This document shows, piece by piece, positions 1 through 8,143 of a stretch of 64,000 bases of DNA. Every line of letters begins with the position of its first letter. Position 1 is the stretch's first letter. The notes below the pieces were generated by a model that saw nothing but the letters and a program-made list of their open reading frames with translations, ran no database searches and was not told where the DNA came from. The DNA is from an uncultured Clostridium sp. (GTDB lineage Bacteria > Bacillota > Clostridia > TANB77 > CAG-508): the NCBI GenBank assembly GCA_902492105.1, contig CABUKD010000002.1:11687-75686 (forward strand). The letters run 5' to 3'. The position numbers and the translations under genes were made by a program.

Positions 1-401
1 GTATCTGTTTTCATAGTATGGTTTACATTTGTTCTGGCTATACCATGTTCTTCGTCAATCACCAAATAACGAAAGTTTGGCGTGGATGTTGACTCATAGT
101 AAATAAATCCTTGTTTTCCATTGATATCTACATTTTGTTGAACATCACTGCTTATATAATAGTCATAATATAGTTCTTCACTGGCAACTTCATCACTAGT
201 TACAATAGAATAAGTATGATAAGCATCCATAAAGTAATTGTTAGAAAATAAAGTAGTTTCATAATAGTTTGTCGTATTTTTTATTCCTATATTAGAATCT
301 ATAAGTAGAATTCCTGCAACAGAAGTAATTAATAAAAATAAAAATATAGGTACTAAAAAATAGGAAATATTTTTAGCAATTCTTGCCCAACATAATTTCA
401 T
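1..401 (-). CDS. Probable membrane sensor protein, N-terminal part (histidine kinase partner of the downstream-labelled regulator)
   Basis: This gene is cut by the left edge; only its first 133 codons or so are visible, read leftward from ATG at 399-401 behind a GGAG ribosome site. The visible part has a short cytoplasmic start (MKLCWARIAKN), one strong membrane segment at about residues 12-34, and then an extracytoplasmic stretch rich in Tyr, Ser and Thr. This is the usual front end of a membrane sensor kinase. It follows the OmpR-type regulator gene by 166 bases on the same strand, the normal order for a two-component pair. No HAMP, HisKA or ATPase part is inside the window, so the kinase call rests on context. 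Confidence 0.55.
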   Translation of the reverse strand, partial: MKLCWARIAKNISYFLVPIFLFLLITSVAGILLIDSNIGIKNTTNYYETTLFSNNYFMDAYHTYSIVTSDEVASEELYYDYYISSDVQQNVDINGKQGFIYYESTSTPNFRYLVIDEEHGIARTNVNHTMKTD

Positions 402-567
402 TTTTATTTTCTCCTTTCATTCTATTATTTTTTGTACTTTTCATTCTGATATTTATTTGATTTATCTATTTTATCTGTCCATTTACCTATCTTTTCATTT
501 GTATTTTTGCTTCTGTTATTAATTTTTTCTTGATGACAATGGCTTTTTTATTGTTCTTTACTGTATT

Positions 568-1275
568 TTAATCTAAATTTTCAATTTTATAGCCAATTCC
601 CCAAATTACCTTTAAATATTTAGGCTCCTTTGGATTAATCTCTATTTTTTCTCTAATATGCCTTATATGTACAGCTATAATATTTTCTGCTCCATAGCAT
701 TCTTCTTCCCATACATTTTCGTAAATCTGTTCAATAGAATAAACAATCCCTTTATTTTTCGTTAAAAATTTTAGGATGTTATATTCTGTTGGAGTAAGTT
801 TTACTTCTTTTCCTTCAACTTCTACTTGTTTGGTATTATCATTAATAATTAAATCCCCAGAACGATAAATATTTTCGCCTTCTTGTACCTTATCTGCTAT
901 AGAACCTAAGGTTGTATATCTTCGTATTTGAGAATTTACCCTTGCAATTAATTCTAATGGATTAAAAGGTTTGGTAACATAGTCGTCTGCTCCATTATTT
1001 AATCCTGCAATTTTGTCATAATCTTCTGATTTTGCAGAAAGCATAATAATAGGAACTTTTTTGTCTTTACGAATTAAATTGGCTGTACTAATTCCGTCCA
1101 ATTTTGGCATCATGATATCTAAAATAACTAGGTGAATATCATCTCTTTCTTTCATAATTTTTAGAGCTTCCATTCCATTATAGGCTTTTAAAATATTATA
1201 ACCTTCTTTGCTTAAATAAATTTCTATTGCATTTACAATTTCCTTATCATCATCTACTACTAAAATATTATACAT
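568..1275 (-). CDS. OmpR/PhoB-family response regulator
   Basis: A 235-residue two-domain regulator. The receiver domain (residues 1-115) has the acidic pocket D8-D10, the phosphorylatable Asp at D53 in LDIMMP, and the switch Lys at K102 in TKPF. The winged-helix DNA-binding domain (about 135-233) carries the family pattern LTPTEYNILKFL, an Arg-rich recognition helix (VHIRHIREKI) and the closing GYGYK-like wing (WGIGYKIE). It presumably receives phosphate from the membrane sensor whose start lies just downstream, and acts as a DNA-binding transcription factor. A good -10 (TATAAT, minus strand, 1313-1318) lies about 40 bases before the start. Which genes it controls cannot be told from the window. 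Confidence 0.93.
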   Translation of the reverse strand: MYNILVVDDDKEIVNAIEIYLSKEGYNILKAYNGMEALKIMKERDDIHLVILDIMMPKLDGISTANLIRKDKKVPIIMLSAKSEDYDKIAGLNNGADDYVTKPFNPLELIARVNSQIRRYTTLGSIADKVQEGENIYRSGDLIINDNTKQVEVEGKEVKLTPTEYNILKFLTKNKGIVYSIEQIYENVWEEECYGAENIIAVHIRHIREKIEINPKEPKYLKVIWGIGYKIENLD

Positions 1276-1312
1276 CTCTTTATTTTCCTTCCTTGAAGTA
1301 TCATTTTTAGTT

Positions 1313-1318
1313 ATTATA
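1313..1318 (-). promoter_or_regulatory. Candidate -10 element of the two-component operon
   Basis: TATAAT on the minus strand about 40 bases before the regulator start. No good -35 box stands 17 bases upstream, so an activator or a weak -35 is possible. Confidence 0.4.
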
Positions 1319-1408
1319 CCATAATTCGTCTATTTATGCTACATGTATAGTATAACATGAATTTATTAAGAAAAAAGAAGTTAAATTATTAAGATTTTAT
1401 TAAATAGT

Positions 1409-1478
1409 GTCAATGGGGACGGAGAATTTTGACAACTTTTCGATTTAAAAGTTGTCAAAATTCTCCGTCCCCATTGAC
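1409..1478. repeat. Perfect 32-bp inverted repeat (REP-like hairpin)
   Basis: Two perfectly complementary 32-base arms (1409-1440 and 1447-1478) enclose the 6-base loop CGATTT. The outer part of the right arm is partly repeated once more (AGTCCCCATTGAC, 1479-1491). The GTCAATGGGGACGG core resembles short palindromic elements mobilised by Y1 (REP-associated) transposases in Firmicutes, but no transposase is in the window. It sits between the permease stop and the regulator promoter and could also stop transcription. Confidence 0.75.
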
Positions 1479-1498
1479 AGTCCCCATTGACATTAACA

Positions 1499-2635
1499 TT
1501 ATTTTAGTGCTTGCTTATGCTCATTTTGATAATCTATATATTCTTCTATTAATAATTTAATAACCGTAAAAATTGGTACTGCTAAGAACATGCCCAATAC
1601 TCCAAAATAGGCTCCTCCTACTGTCACTGCAAAAATAACCAATAAAGGACTGATAGATAAAGAGTTTCCAATAATTTTAGGGTTAATAATATTGGCATCA
1701 ATTTGTTGCAGAATAATAACTATAATGGCCATAAGAACTGCCTGACCTAGTCCTCCTGTAAATAAAGTAATAATAATTGCAACAATGACAGCAATAATTG
1801 CTCCAAAATAAGGAATAAGGTTAAATAATCCTATCATAAAGCCTAATAATACTGCATATTTTACACCAAGAATTGACATCGCAACAGATGTTAAAATTCC
1901 TACTACTATTGCATCTAATACTTGCCCTGCCACAAATTTAAAAAATACTTCATTTGATTTATTAAAATACCTGCCTACTAATTGGTAAGTATCTTTGTTA
2001 AATAAAGCACTAGAAAGCCTTTTCAAAAAATTCAAAATTCTTTTTCTTTCTGCTAACAAATAAACCGAAACAATGAAAGACACAAAAATATCAAAAATGC
2101 TATTAACTACATTAATAGCTCCTTTTGCATATTGTGCTAATCTTTCTAAGTTAAAAAATTGTTTTAAATCAATTTCACTAATATTCTGAACTAAATTTAA
2201 AATCACATCACTTTTCCAAAAGGAATCTTCTGGTAATTCCTGAATGGTTGCCATAGTATTATTATAATAGTTCCCAAAATTATTTACAAAATCCACAATA
2301 CTTCTACTAATAGTAGGAATCACAAAATTAAGAGCCAAAATTAATAACAAAATAGCAATAATATACACTGTAATAATAGATAGTATCCTTGCTTTTTTTG
2401 AAATCCATTTTGGCTTTTTTACTTTTCGATAGATACTTTCTATTTTTTTGCAAGGAAGATAAAATAAATATGCTATTAGTAAACCAATAATAAATGGCAT
2501 TAAAATATCTAGCAAGTTATGAATCCAACTTGTAATTTGAGAAAAATTATCTAACAACTTATAAACTGTTATAATGGCTACACCTAGTAAAAAATAATAA
2601 ATCCATTTTGTAAAACCTTTTTTCTTTTCCTCCAT
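1499..2635 (-). CDS. AI-2E family transporter (YdiK/YtvI-type permease)
   Basis: A polytopic inner-membrane protein of 378 residues from the preferred start. It has an N-terminal pair of membrane segments, a long middle part with few hydrophobic runs, and a C-terminal block of membrane helices. That block holds the family-typical stretches around GLFNLIPYFGAIIA and QQIDANIINPKIIGNSLSISPLL. Members of this family export small molecules or act in Na+/H+ exchange; the substrate here is unknown. An ATG at 2656 gives a longer frame but lies inside a repeat unit with no ribosome site. The ATG at 2633-2635 (MEEKKKG) follows GAAAGGA at proper distance and is preferred. Confidence 0.88.
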   Translation of the reverse strand: MEEKKKGFTKWIYYFLLGVAIITVYKLLDNFSQITSWIHNLLDILMPFIIGLLIAYLFYLPCKKIESIYRKVKKPKWISKKARILSIITVYIIAILLLILALNFVIPTISRSIVDFVNNFGNYYNNTMATIQELPEDSFWKSDVILNLVQNISEIDLKQFFNLERLAQYAKGAINVVNSIFDIFVSFIVSVYLLAERKRILNFLKRLSSALFNKDTYQLVGRYFNKSNEVFFKFVAGQVLDAIVVGILTSVAMSILGVKYAVLLGFMIGLFNLIPYFGAIIAVIVAIIITLFTGGLGQAVLMAIIVIILQQIDANIINPKIIGNSLSISPLLVIFAVTVGGAYFGVLGMFLAVPIFTVIKLLIEEYIDYQNEHKQALK

Positions 2636-2653
2636 ATTTTTCCTTTCTTCAGC

Positions 2654-2849
2654 CATTAGGGACGTTCCTTGTTGGCTGATTTTCAGCCAGAAGGGACACT
2701 CCTTGTCGGGCTAACTTATAGTCATAAGAAACATCATGATTTGCTAACTTTCAAACAGAAGAAGCAGTATTGTTAAATCATTTTCAACTGAAGAGGACTG
2801 TCCCCAGTGGCTGATTTTCAACCAAAAAGGAACGTCCCTAATGGTCGAT
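2654..2849. repeat. Degenerate short-repeat array, left of the xth gene
   Basis: About six imperfect units of 33-35 bases. Each has a GGGACGTTCC-like or GGACTGTCCC-like half-palindrome followed by a small hairpin such as GGCTGATTTTCAGCC. Outer units are well preserved and middle units are decayed. The array overlaps the upstream end of the permease frame and the stop codon (TAG) of the exodeoxyribonuclease gene. Confidence 0.75.
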
Positions 2850-3605
2850 TTCTAATCCAATAGGGCAATGGTCACTTCCCAGAATATTCGAATAGATAAT
2901 ACTTGCTCTTATATTTTTTTCTATTGATTTTGATACAATAAAGTAGTCAATTCTCCAACCTACATTTTTTTCTCTTGCATGAAACATATAGGACCACCAA
3001 GTATAGGCATTTTCTTGATTTGGATATAGATAACGGAAGGAGTCTGTAAATCCTTCTGATAATAATTGTGTCATTTTTTCTCTTTCTTCGTCTGTAAAGC
3101 CTGCACTATGATGATTTGTTTTTGGATTTTTTAAGTCAATTTCTTCATGGGCCACATTAAAATCACCACAATAAATAACTGGTTTTACGGTATCTAATTG
3201 TTTTAAATATTGTCTAATTTCGTCTTCCCATATCATGCGATAGGATAAACGTTCTAGTTCTCTTTTAGAGTTTGGTGTATAACAATTTACTAAGTAAAAA
3301 GTTTCAAATTCTAGAGTGATAATTCTTCCTTCTTGGTCATGCTCTTCTTTGCCAATTCCATAGGTAACATTTAATGGTTTTTGTTTTGTAAATACTGCTG
3401 TTCCAGAATATCCTTTTCTGATAGCACTATTCCAATAAGAATGATAGTTTTGAAACAGATTTTGTATAGATATATCGATTTGGTCTTCTTGCATTTTTGT
3501 TTCTTGAATACAAAAGATGTCAGCATCCGCTTGTTTAAAAAAATCACTAAATCCTTTTTGCATAGCTGCTCTTAATCCATTTACATTCCATGAAATTAAT
3601 TTCAT
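2838..3605 (-). CDS. xth: Exodeoxyribonuclease III
   Basis: A 255-residue member of the exonuclease III/AP endonuclease family, which cuts DNA at abasic sites and removes nucleotides from 3' ends in base-excision repair. The metal and catalytic motifs are all present: N7 in SWNVNGLRA, E35 in QETKM, the DFNVAHEEIDL block (catalytic Asp and Asn), and the C-terminal GSDHCPIGLEI with D245-H246. Length is normal. The start ATG follows a GGAG site. The last codons and stop are formed by a unit of the short-repeat array, and a second array lies just upstream, so the gene is bracketed by repeats on both sides. Confidence 0.96.
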   Translation of the reverse strand: MKLISWNVNGLRAAMQKGFSDFFKQADADIFCIQETKMQEDQIDISIQNLFQNYHSYWNSAIRKGYSGTAVFTKQKPLNVTYGIGKEEHDQEGRIITLEFETFYLVNCYTPNSKRELERLSYRMIWEDEIRQYLKQLDTVKPVIYCGDFNVAHEEIDLKNPKTNHHSAGFTDEEREKMTQLLSEGFTDSFRYLYPNQENAYTWWSYMFHAREKNVGWRIDYFIVSKSIEKNIRASIIYSNILGSDHCPIGLEIDH

Positions 3606-3669
3606 TTTTATTCTCCTATTTTTTTATTTTCGTATTCTATCATAACACATTATGTTGATTTTTTCAAGC

Positions 3670-3810
3670 AAGGAGTGTCCCTTTTGGTAAATTTTCAGCC
3701 ACTAGGGACGTTCTTTTTTGGTTGAATTTCAGCCATTAAGGAACGTCCCTAGTGGTCGAAAATCGACCAAAAAGGAACGTCCCCAATGGCTGATTGAGGA
3801 CGTTTCTTTT
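3670..3810. repeat. Degenerate short-repeat array, right of the xth gene
   Basis: Four or so units of the same family as the array at 2654-2849, for example GGAACGTCCCTAGTGG followed by the hairpin GGTCGAAAATCGACC. Together the two arrays flank the exodeoxyribonuclease gene. The T-rich end near 3800 may terminate the hydrolase transcript. Confidence 0.75.
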
Positions 3811-3820
3811 TTACATTTTA

Positions 3821-4825
3821 TTACATTGGGTTGAAATATACATTACCGCCGATATTTACACCGCTTGCACAACCTGCTGCTCTAAATGATAAGTAATTGT
3901 GATTTCTTTTTCCGTTTAAAGCATCAATAACTGCTTGTTTTACATAGGATGGATAATTTCCATTTAATCTTTTTCTCCAATGGTTATCAATTGTATAACA
4001 GAATTGATTTTTTGCTTTATATTGACTTAATGGGTCTGTTCCGTTATATCTCCATTTCCTACTTTCGGCTCTGTTACATGCAGTAGTAATAACTGCTAAT
4101 GCACCATTATAACTTGAACCACATTCTTGTGCAGTAATAGCACATAAAAGGTCTAATTCAGAATCTGAATAGCTCCATTTTCCTGCATATCTAACTTTTG
4201 TTCCACTTCTTGATGTAATTTGTTGCTTATTTCTAACTTCGACAATTTTGTCTACTGGTTTACGAATAATTTTAGATGAGATTTCTTTTTTCTCAATTTC
4301 TTTTTCGTTTTGATATTTTACTTTATAAGTAACTTCTTTTAATCCATCTACACCATATTGTACAATTTTATCTTGTTTTTTACCAGAACCTTTTGCTACA
4401 TTTTTAGTAATAGTTTCATATGGTATTTTTACTTTTTCTACCTCTATTTTTTCAATAATAGTGCCATAACTATCTAGAATTTCTTCTGCTGTAACATTAG
4501 TAGAGGTTTCTACCACTTCTGGTGTTTCAATTTCTTCTTCTGTTTTTTTGGTAATTTTAATTGTGTTATTATCAGATAGTTCTGAATCTAAATCTGGAAC
4601 TACCTTTTCATCTTCTAGTAATATAATATGATTTTCGTCAAGAATCTCTGCTACAGTTTTCTTGCTAGTTAATACATTCATTTCATATCCACTTGCAAGA
4701 CTAATTTTTACATTGTTTAATTTTACATTACCAGCAGTTACTGCCACTGCCATGATGAAAATAAATAATATACTAATGCAAATAATTTTTTTCAGCGAGA
4801 TTGATGCTTTATCATCATTTTTCAT
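3821..4825 (-). CDS. G5-domain cell-wall hydrolase with SleB-type catalytic domain
   Basis: A secreted or membrane-anchored 334-residue protein. Order of parts: one N-terminal membrane segment (about 13-31), a YabE-type ubiquitin-like domain (DUF348, about 42-92), a G5 domain (about 118-195) with its EKIEVEKVKIPYETI and YKVKYQNEKEIEKKEI strands, and a C-terminal SleB/Hydrolase_2 domain (about 217-334). The probable catalytic Glu is E234 in AITAQECGSS. SleB enzymes are lytic transglycosylases acting on spore cortex or vegetative peptidoglycan. This arrangement (DUF348-G5-SleB) is common in Clostridia. Start: ATG at 4825 behind AAAGGAGGG. A consensus promoter precedes it. Confidence 0.9.
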   Translation of the reverse strand: MKNDDKASISLKKIICISILFIFIMAVAVTAGNVKLNNVKISLASGYEMNVLTSKKTVAEILDENHIILLEDEKVVPDLDSELSDNNTIKITKKTEEEIETPEVVETSTNVTAEEILDSYGTIIEKIEVEKVKIPYETITKNVAKGSGKKQDKIVQYGVDGLKEVTYKVKYQNEKEIEKKEISSKIIRKPVDKIVEVRNKQQITSRSGTKVRYAGKWSYSDSELDLLCAITAQECGSSYNGALAVITTACNRAESRKWRYNGTDPLSQYKAKNQFCYTIDNHWRKRLNGNYPSYVKQAVIDALNGKRNHNYLSFRAAGCASGVNIGGNVYFNPM

Positions 4826-4861
4826 ACTAAATTTGTTCCCTCCTTTAAAAGCAACATCTAT

Positions 4862-4890
4862 ATTATACCATTTTTGATAATGAATGTCAA
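4862..4890 (-). promoter_or_regulatory. Consensus sigma-A promoter of the SleB-type hydrolase gene
   Basis: TTGACA (4885-4890) and TATAAT (4862-4867) on the minus strand with exactly 17 bases between them: a perfect match to the vegetative consensus. So this hydrolase is probably made in growing cells and is not purely a sporulation product. Confidence 0.85.
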
Positions 4891-5025
4891 ATTTTGGTCT
4901 GTTTTGGAAAACAGTTGGTACAACTTTGTTTTATAAAATTATGCTGAAACTTTATTTTTGCAAACTCTTCTATTTACTATATTATATGTAAGCTTGTACA
5001 AAAATAGAACAATTTTTTAAATTTT

Positions 5026-5054
5026 TTTCATTTCCATTGTATTCTAGGTATAAT
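5026..5054 (+). promoter_or_regulatory. Probable promoter of lemA-htpX
   Basis: TATAAT at 5049-5054 with a weak -35 (TTTCAT) 17 bases upstream, about 45 bases before the lemA start. It diverges from the hydrolase promoter. Confidence 0.5.
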
Positions 5055-5098
5055 TATGTTATGATTGGAGTAAATTAATGAAAAGGAGTGAAATTTTT

Positions 5099-5659
5099 AT
5101 GTGGTGGTTATGGATTATTTTAGCCATTGTAGTAATTCTTATTATTGCTGTTATTGCTATTTACAATAGTTTAGTAACATTAAGATTAAGAGTAAAAAAT
5201 GCGTGGAGCCAAATTGATGTACAATTACAAAGAAGATTTGATTTAATTCCTAATTTAGTAGATACTGTAAAAGGTTATATGACTCATGAACAAGAAACTT
5301 TGACAAAAGTAACAGAACTTCGTTCTTCTTGGGCGCAAGCTGAAACAGTAGGACAAAAAGCTTTATTAGATAACCAATTATCAGAAGCTTTAAAATCTAT
5401 TATGGCATTATCAGAAAATTATCCTGATTTAAAAGCGAGCCAAAACTTTTCTGAATTACAAGAAGAATTAAGAAATACAGAAAATAAAATTTCTTATTCT
5501 AGACAATTCTATAATGATACAGTTACTAGATACAATACTAAATTGGAATTGTTCCCATCTAACTTTATTGCATCTATGTTCCATTTTACAGCTGAAACTT
5601 TATTTGAAGCTGACAATGATGAAGCTAGAAAAAATGTAAAGGTTGATTTTAATAAATAA
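5099..5659 (+). CDS. lemA: LemA family protein
   Basis: A 186-residue membrane protein with one N-terminal membrane segment right at the start (MWWLWIILAIVVILIIAVIAIY) followed by a long alpha-helical domain. It shows the family pattern LRLRVKNAWSQIDVQLQRR, DLIPNLVDTVKGYMTHE and the closing FHFTAETLFE. The function of LemA is unsettled; it is often paired with HtpX-type proteases, as here (80 bases apart, same strand). An ATG at 5078 would add seven residues, but the strong AAAAGGAG site lies after it and eight bases before the ATG at 5099, which is therefore preferred. Confidence 0.93.
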   Translation: MWWLWIILAIVVILIIAVIAIYNSLVTLRLRVKNAWSQIDVQLQRRFDLIPNLVDTVKGYMTHEQETLTKVTELRSSWAQAETVGQKALLDNQLSEALKSIMALSENYPDLKASQNFSELQEELRNTENKISYSRQFYNDTVTRYNTKLELFPSNFIASMFHFTAETLFEADNDEARKNVKVDFNK

Positions 5660-5738
5660 TCGAAAAATATGCTTTTGTTAGAGGAATAAAATAACAAAAG
5701 CATTTTTATCTATATTAAGAAAAGGATGATTCAATAAC

Positions 5739-6635
5739 ATGTATGACGATATTAGAAAAAACAAATTAAAAACCGCACTAATTGTAGGTATTTTTATTTT
5801 AGTTATTACCTTAATTGTATATTACGTTTGTATGGCATTTGACTTAGGAGCATTTTCTATTGTCATTGCACTACTTGTTTCTATTTTATCTGCTTGGAGC
5901 TCTTATTATTATAGCGATAAAATTATTCTATCTTTAAATAAAGCTCGTCCTGCAACTCCGGAGGAGAATTTGCAATTAGTGAATATTTTAGATGGACTAA
6001 TGGTATCTTCTGGTTTGCAAGCAAGACCTAGATTATATGTAGTAGATGACCCTCAGCCTAATGCTTTTGCTACAGGTAGAAATCCAGAAAATGCTGTTAT
6101 TTGTGTTACTTCTGGTCTTTTAGAAAAACTAGATTATTATGAATTAGAAGGTGTAGTAGCTCATGAACTTGCCCATGTAAAAAATTATGATATTCGTTTA
6201 TCTGCTATTGTTACTGTTATGGTAGGTTTAGTAGTAATGCTTTCTGATTTTGTTTCTAGAATGTTGTTCTGGGGACATGACCGAGATAATGACAGTGGAA
6301 AAGGAAATGCTATTTTAATGCTTCTTGGTTTAATTGCTGTTATTTTAGCACCTATCTTTGGTCAATTAATGAAACTTGCCATTTCTAGAAAAAGAGAATA
6401 TTTGGCAGATGCTACTGCTATAGAATTTACCAGAAATCCTGATGGATTAATTTCTGCACTAGAAAAAATAGATGGCGACTCTAATCAATTAAAAACGGCT
6501 AATAAATCTACTGCACATATGTATTTTGCCAATCCTTTTAAAAGAGGACATAATAGTAAGAAAAAGGCTACCAATATTTGGTCTACACATCCTGCTACAG
6601 AAGATAGAATTGCAGCATTAAGAAATTTAAAATAA
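5739..6635 (+). CDS. htpX: HtpX-like zinc metalloprotease (M48)
   Basis: A 298-residue integral membrane protease. Two membrane segments near the N-terminus (about 13-33 and 38-58) precede the zinc site HELAH at residues 142-146 (H142, E143, H146). Further membrane segments follow, then the conserved SRKREYLADATAIEFT block, which supplies the third zinc ligand (Glu). HtpX-family proteases degrade misfolded membrane proteins on the cytoplasmic side. It forms a two-gene unit with lemA. Length and motifs are complete. Confidence 0.95.
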   Translation: MYDDIRKNKLKTALIVGIFILVITLIVYYVCMAFDLGAFSIVIALLVSILSAWSSYYYSDKIILSLNKARPATPEENLQLVNILDGLMVSSGLQARPRLYVVDDPQPNAFATGRNPENAVICVTSGLLEKLDYYELEGVVAHELAHVKNYDIRLSAIVTVMVGLVVMLSDFVSRMLFWGHDRDNDSGKGNAILMLLGLIAVILAPIFGQLMKLAISRKREYLADATAIEFTRNPDGLISALEKIDGDSNQLKTANKSTAHMYFANPFKRGHNSKKKATNIWSTHPATEDRIAALRNLK

Positions 6636-6703
6636 AATAATAGATCTCAAAAAATATATTTTTATTATAATTATTAATTCAAACAACATTAATCTTAGTA
6701 TAC

Positions 6704-6752
6704 GAAAAAACGCAAAGCATATTTCCTACCAAATTTGGAAGATATGCTTTGC
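6704..6752 (-). terminator. Terminator shared by convergent htpX and tatD
   Basis: An 11-bp stem, GCAAAGCATAT/ATATGCTTTGC (6712-6722 and 6742-6752), followed on the minus strand by GTTTTTTC. The right arm is formed by the last codons of tatD, so the coding end doubles as terminator. It may also stop htpX transcripts. Confidence 0.75.
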
Positions 6753-7631
6753 ATTTTCATAAGTAGCTTTTGCTACTTCTTCTGTGGATATTTGTTTCAC
6801 TTTTGCTATTTTTTCTGCCATATAGATGACATTGCTAGAATCATTTCTAGTACCACGTAATGGTTCTGGTGCTAAATATGGGCTATCTGTTTCGATTAAA
6901 ATTTTATCCAACGGAACTACTTTTATTGCTTCTTCTGCATTTTTAGAGTTTTTAAAGGTAATTGGTCCTGCAAAAGATATATAAAATCCTAATTTTAACC
7001 CTTCTTTTATTAAATCTAAATTAAGTGGACAACAATGAAAAACTCCTTTTTTGTTAGGACAAATTTCTTGTTTTAAAATGGCTAATGTATCAAAAATAGC
7101 TTCTCTAGTATGAATAACAATTGGTAAATTCAGTTTATTGGCAAGTTCTATTTGTTTTATAAATGCTTCTTTTTGCTCTTCTTTGTTTTCTTGATTCCAA
7201 TGATAATCTAATCCTATTTCTCCTATAGCAACCACTTTAGGCAAGTTTGCTAAAATTTCAATTTCTTTTAGCTGTTCTGCTAATTCTTTTTCAAAATTAT
7301 CATTTTTTCGTATTTGCCCTTGTTCTAATCCTTCTATTCTAGTATTATCTGGTATTGCATAAAAACTTACCTCTTTATTTTCTATGTTTTGTCTCTCTTC
7401 TGTATTTTGTAATTTACTTACTTGTGGAATATCATTTGGAGAAATTCCAACAGTAGCATATATGAAATCGTGCTTTCGTGCAATTTCTACTGCTTTTTTA
7501 GAAGATGAAAGATGATATCCTGCACATACAAGCTTTGTTACTCCACTTCCATATACTTTTCTTAAAATTTCTTCTCTATCTTGTTCAAATTTTTCATCAT
7601 TATAATGAGCATGAGAATCAAATAACTCCAT
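6726..7631 (-). CDS. tatD: TatD family metal-dependent deoxyribonuclease
   Basis: A TIM-barrel metallohydrolase of the TatD family (3'-5' DNA exonuclease activity in characterised members). The metal motifs are in order: DSHAHYND (H7, H9), GEIGLDYHW, LPIVIHTREA, FHCC and LIETDSPYLAP. At 301 residues it is about 45 longer than usual. The extra length is an insertion at roughly residues 80-120, between the second strand and the GEIGLDY motif, of a charged linker (IEGLEQGQIRKNDNFEKE). Its stop lies inside the shared terminator. It is last in a run acpS-tatD (14 bases apart). Confidence 0.93.
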   Translation of the reverse strand: MELFDSHAHYNDEKFEQDREEILRKVYGSGVTKLVCAGYHLSSSKKAVEIARKHDFIYATVGISPNDIPQVSKLQNTEERQNIENKEVSFYAIPDNTRIEGLEQGQIRKNDNFEKELAEQLKEIEILANLPKVVAIGEIGLDYHWNQENKEEQKEAFIKQIELANKLNLPIVIHTREAIFDTLAILKQEICPNKKGVFHCCPLNLDLIKEGLKLGFYISFAGPITFKNSKNAEEAIKVVPLDKILIETDSPYLAPEPLRGTRNDSSNVIYMAEKIAKVKQISTEEVAKATYENAKHIFQIW

Positions 7632-7645
7632 TTTTCTACCTTTCT

Positions 7646-8020
7646 TTATTTAAATAAAATGGTAAAAGAAGCTACTGCATAATCTTGTAAATGAGAAATA
7701 CTTAAATCCATAGTTTCTATATTTTGTATTCCCAATTCTTTTATATTAACAATTGGCTTTCCATTTTCTTCTTTTAAGATTTCAATTTTTGTTAAAATAT
7801 TGTCTTCTTTTTCTGAAATAGCAAAAGAAATGGCTTTATAAATAGCTTCTTTTGCAGCAAATCTTGCAGCATAATGTTGATATTTCATTTTGTTGGTTTT
7901 TTCACAATATTCTATTTCTTTTGGCGTATATACAGTTTGTAAAAAACGTTTTCCTTGCTTTTCTATAGCTTCTTCTATTCTTTTTACTTCTATGATATCT
8001 ATTCCAGTTTGAATTTTCAT
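7646..8020 (-). CDS. acpS: Holo-[acyl-carrier-protein] synthase
   Basis: A 124-residue AcpS-type phosphopantetheinyl transferase, which moves the 4'-phosphopantetheine arm of CoA onto acyl carrier protein for fatty-acid synthesis. Signature motifs: the N-terminal GIDIIEVKRIEEAI (Mg-binding Asp in GIDI) and RFAAKEAIYKAI (Glu and Lys of the second motif). A third region, SISHLQDYAVASFTI, closes the fold. Size fits the trimeric AcpS class. It is 14 bases upstream of tatD and probably co-transcribed. Confidence 0.96.
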   Translation of the reverse strand: MKIQTGIDIIEVKRIEEAIEKQGKRFLQTVYTPKEIEYCEKTNKMKYQHYAARFAAKEAIYKAISFAISEKEDNILTKIEILKEENGKPIVNIKELGIQNIETMDLSISHLQDYAVASFTILFK

Positions 8021-8143
8021 TTTGCTCTCTTTCTATGGGTTTATTCTAACTTTCCCTATTCTGCTTATCCTTTTTTATATTTATTACATTGTTTATTTTT
8101 TTATTATGGACATAGTTTTTTTGGCATTGAGCTCTATTTTTGG

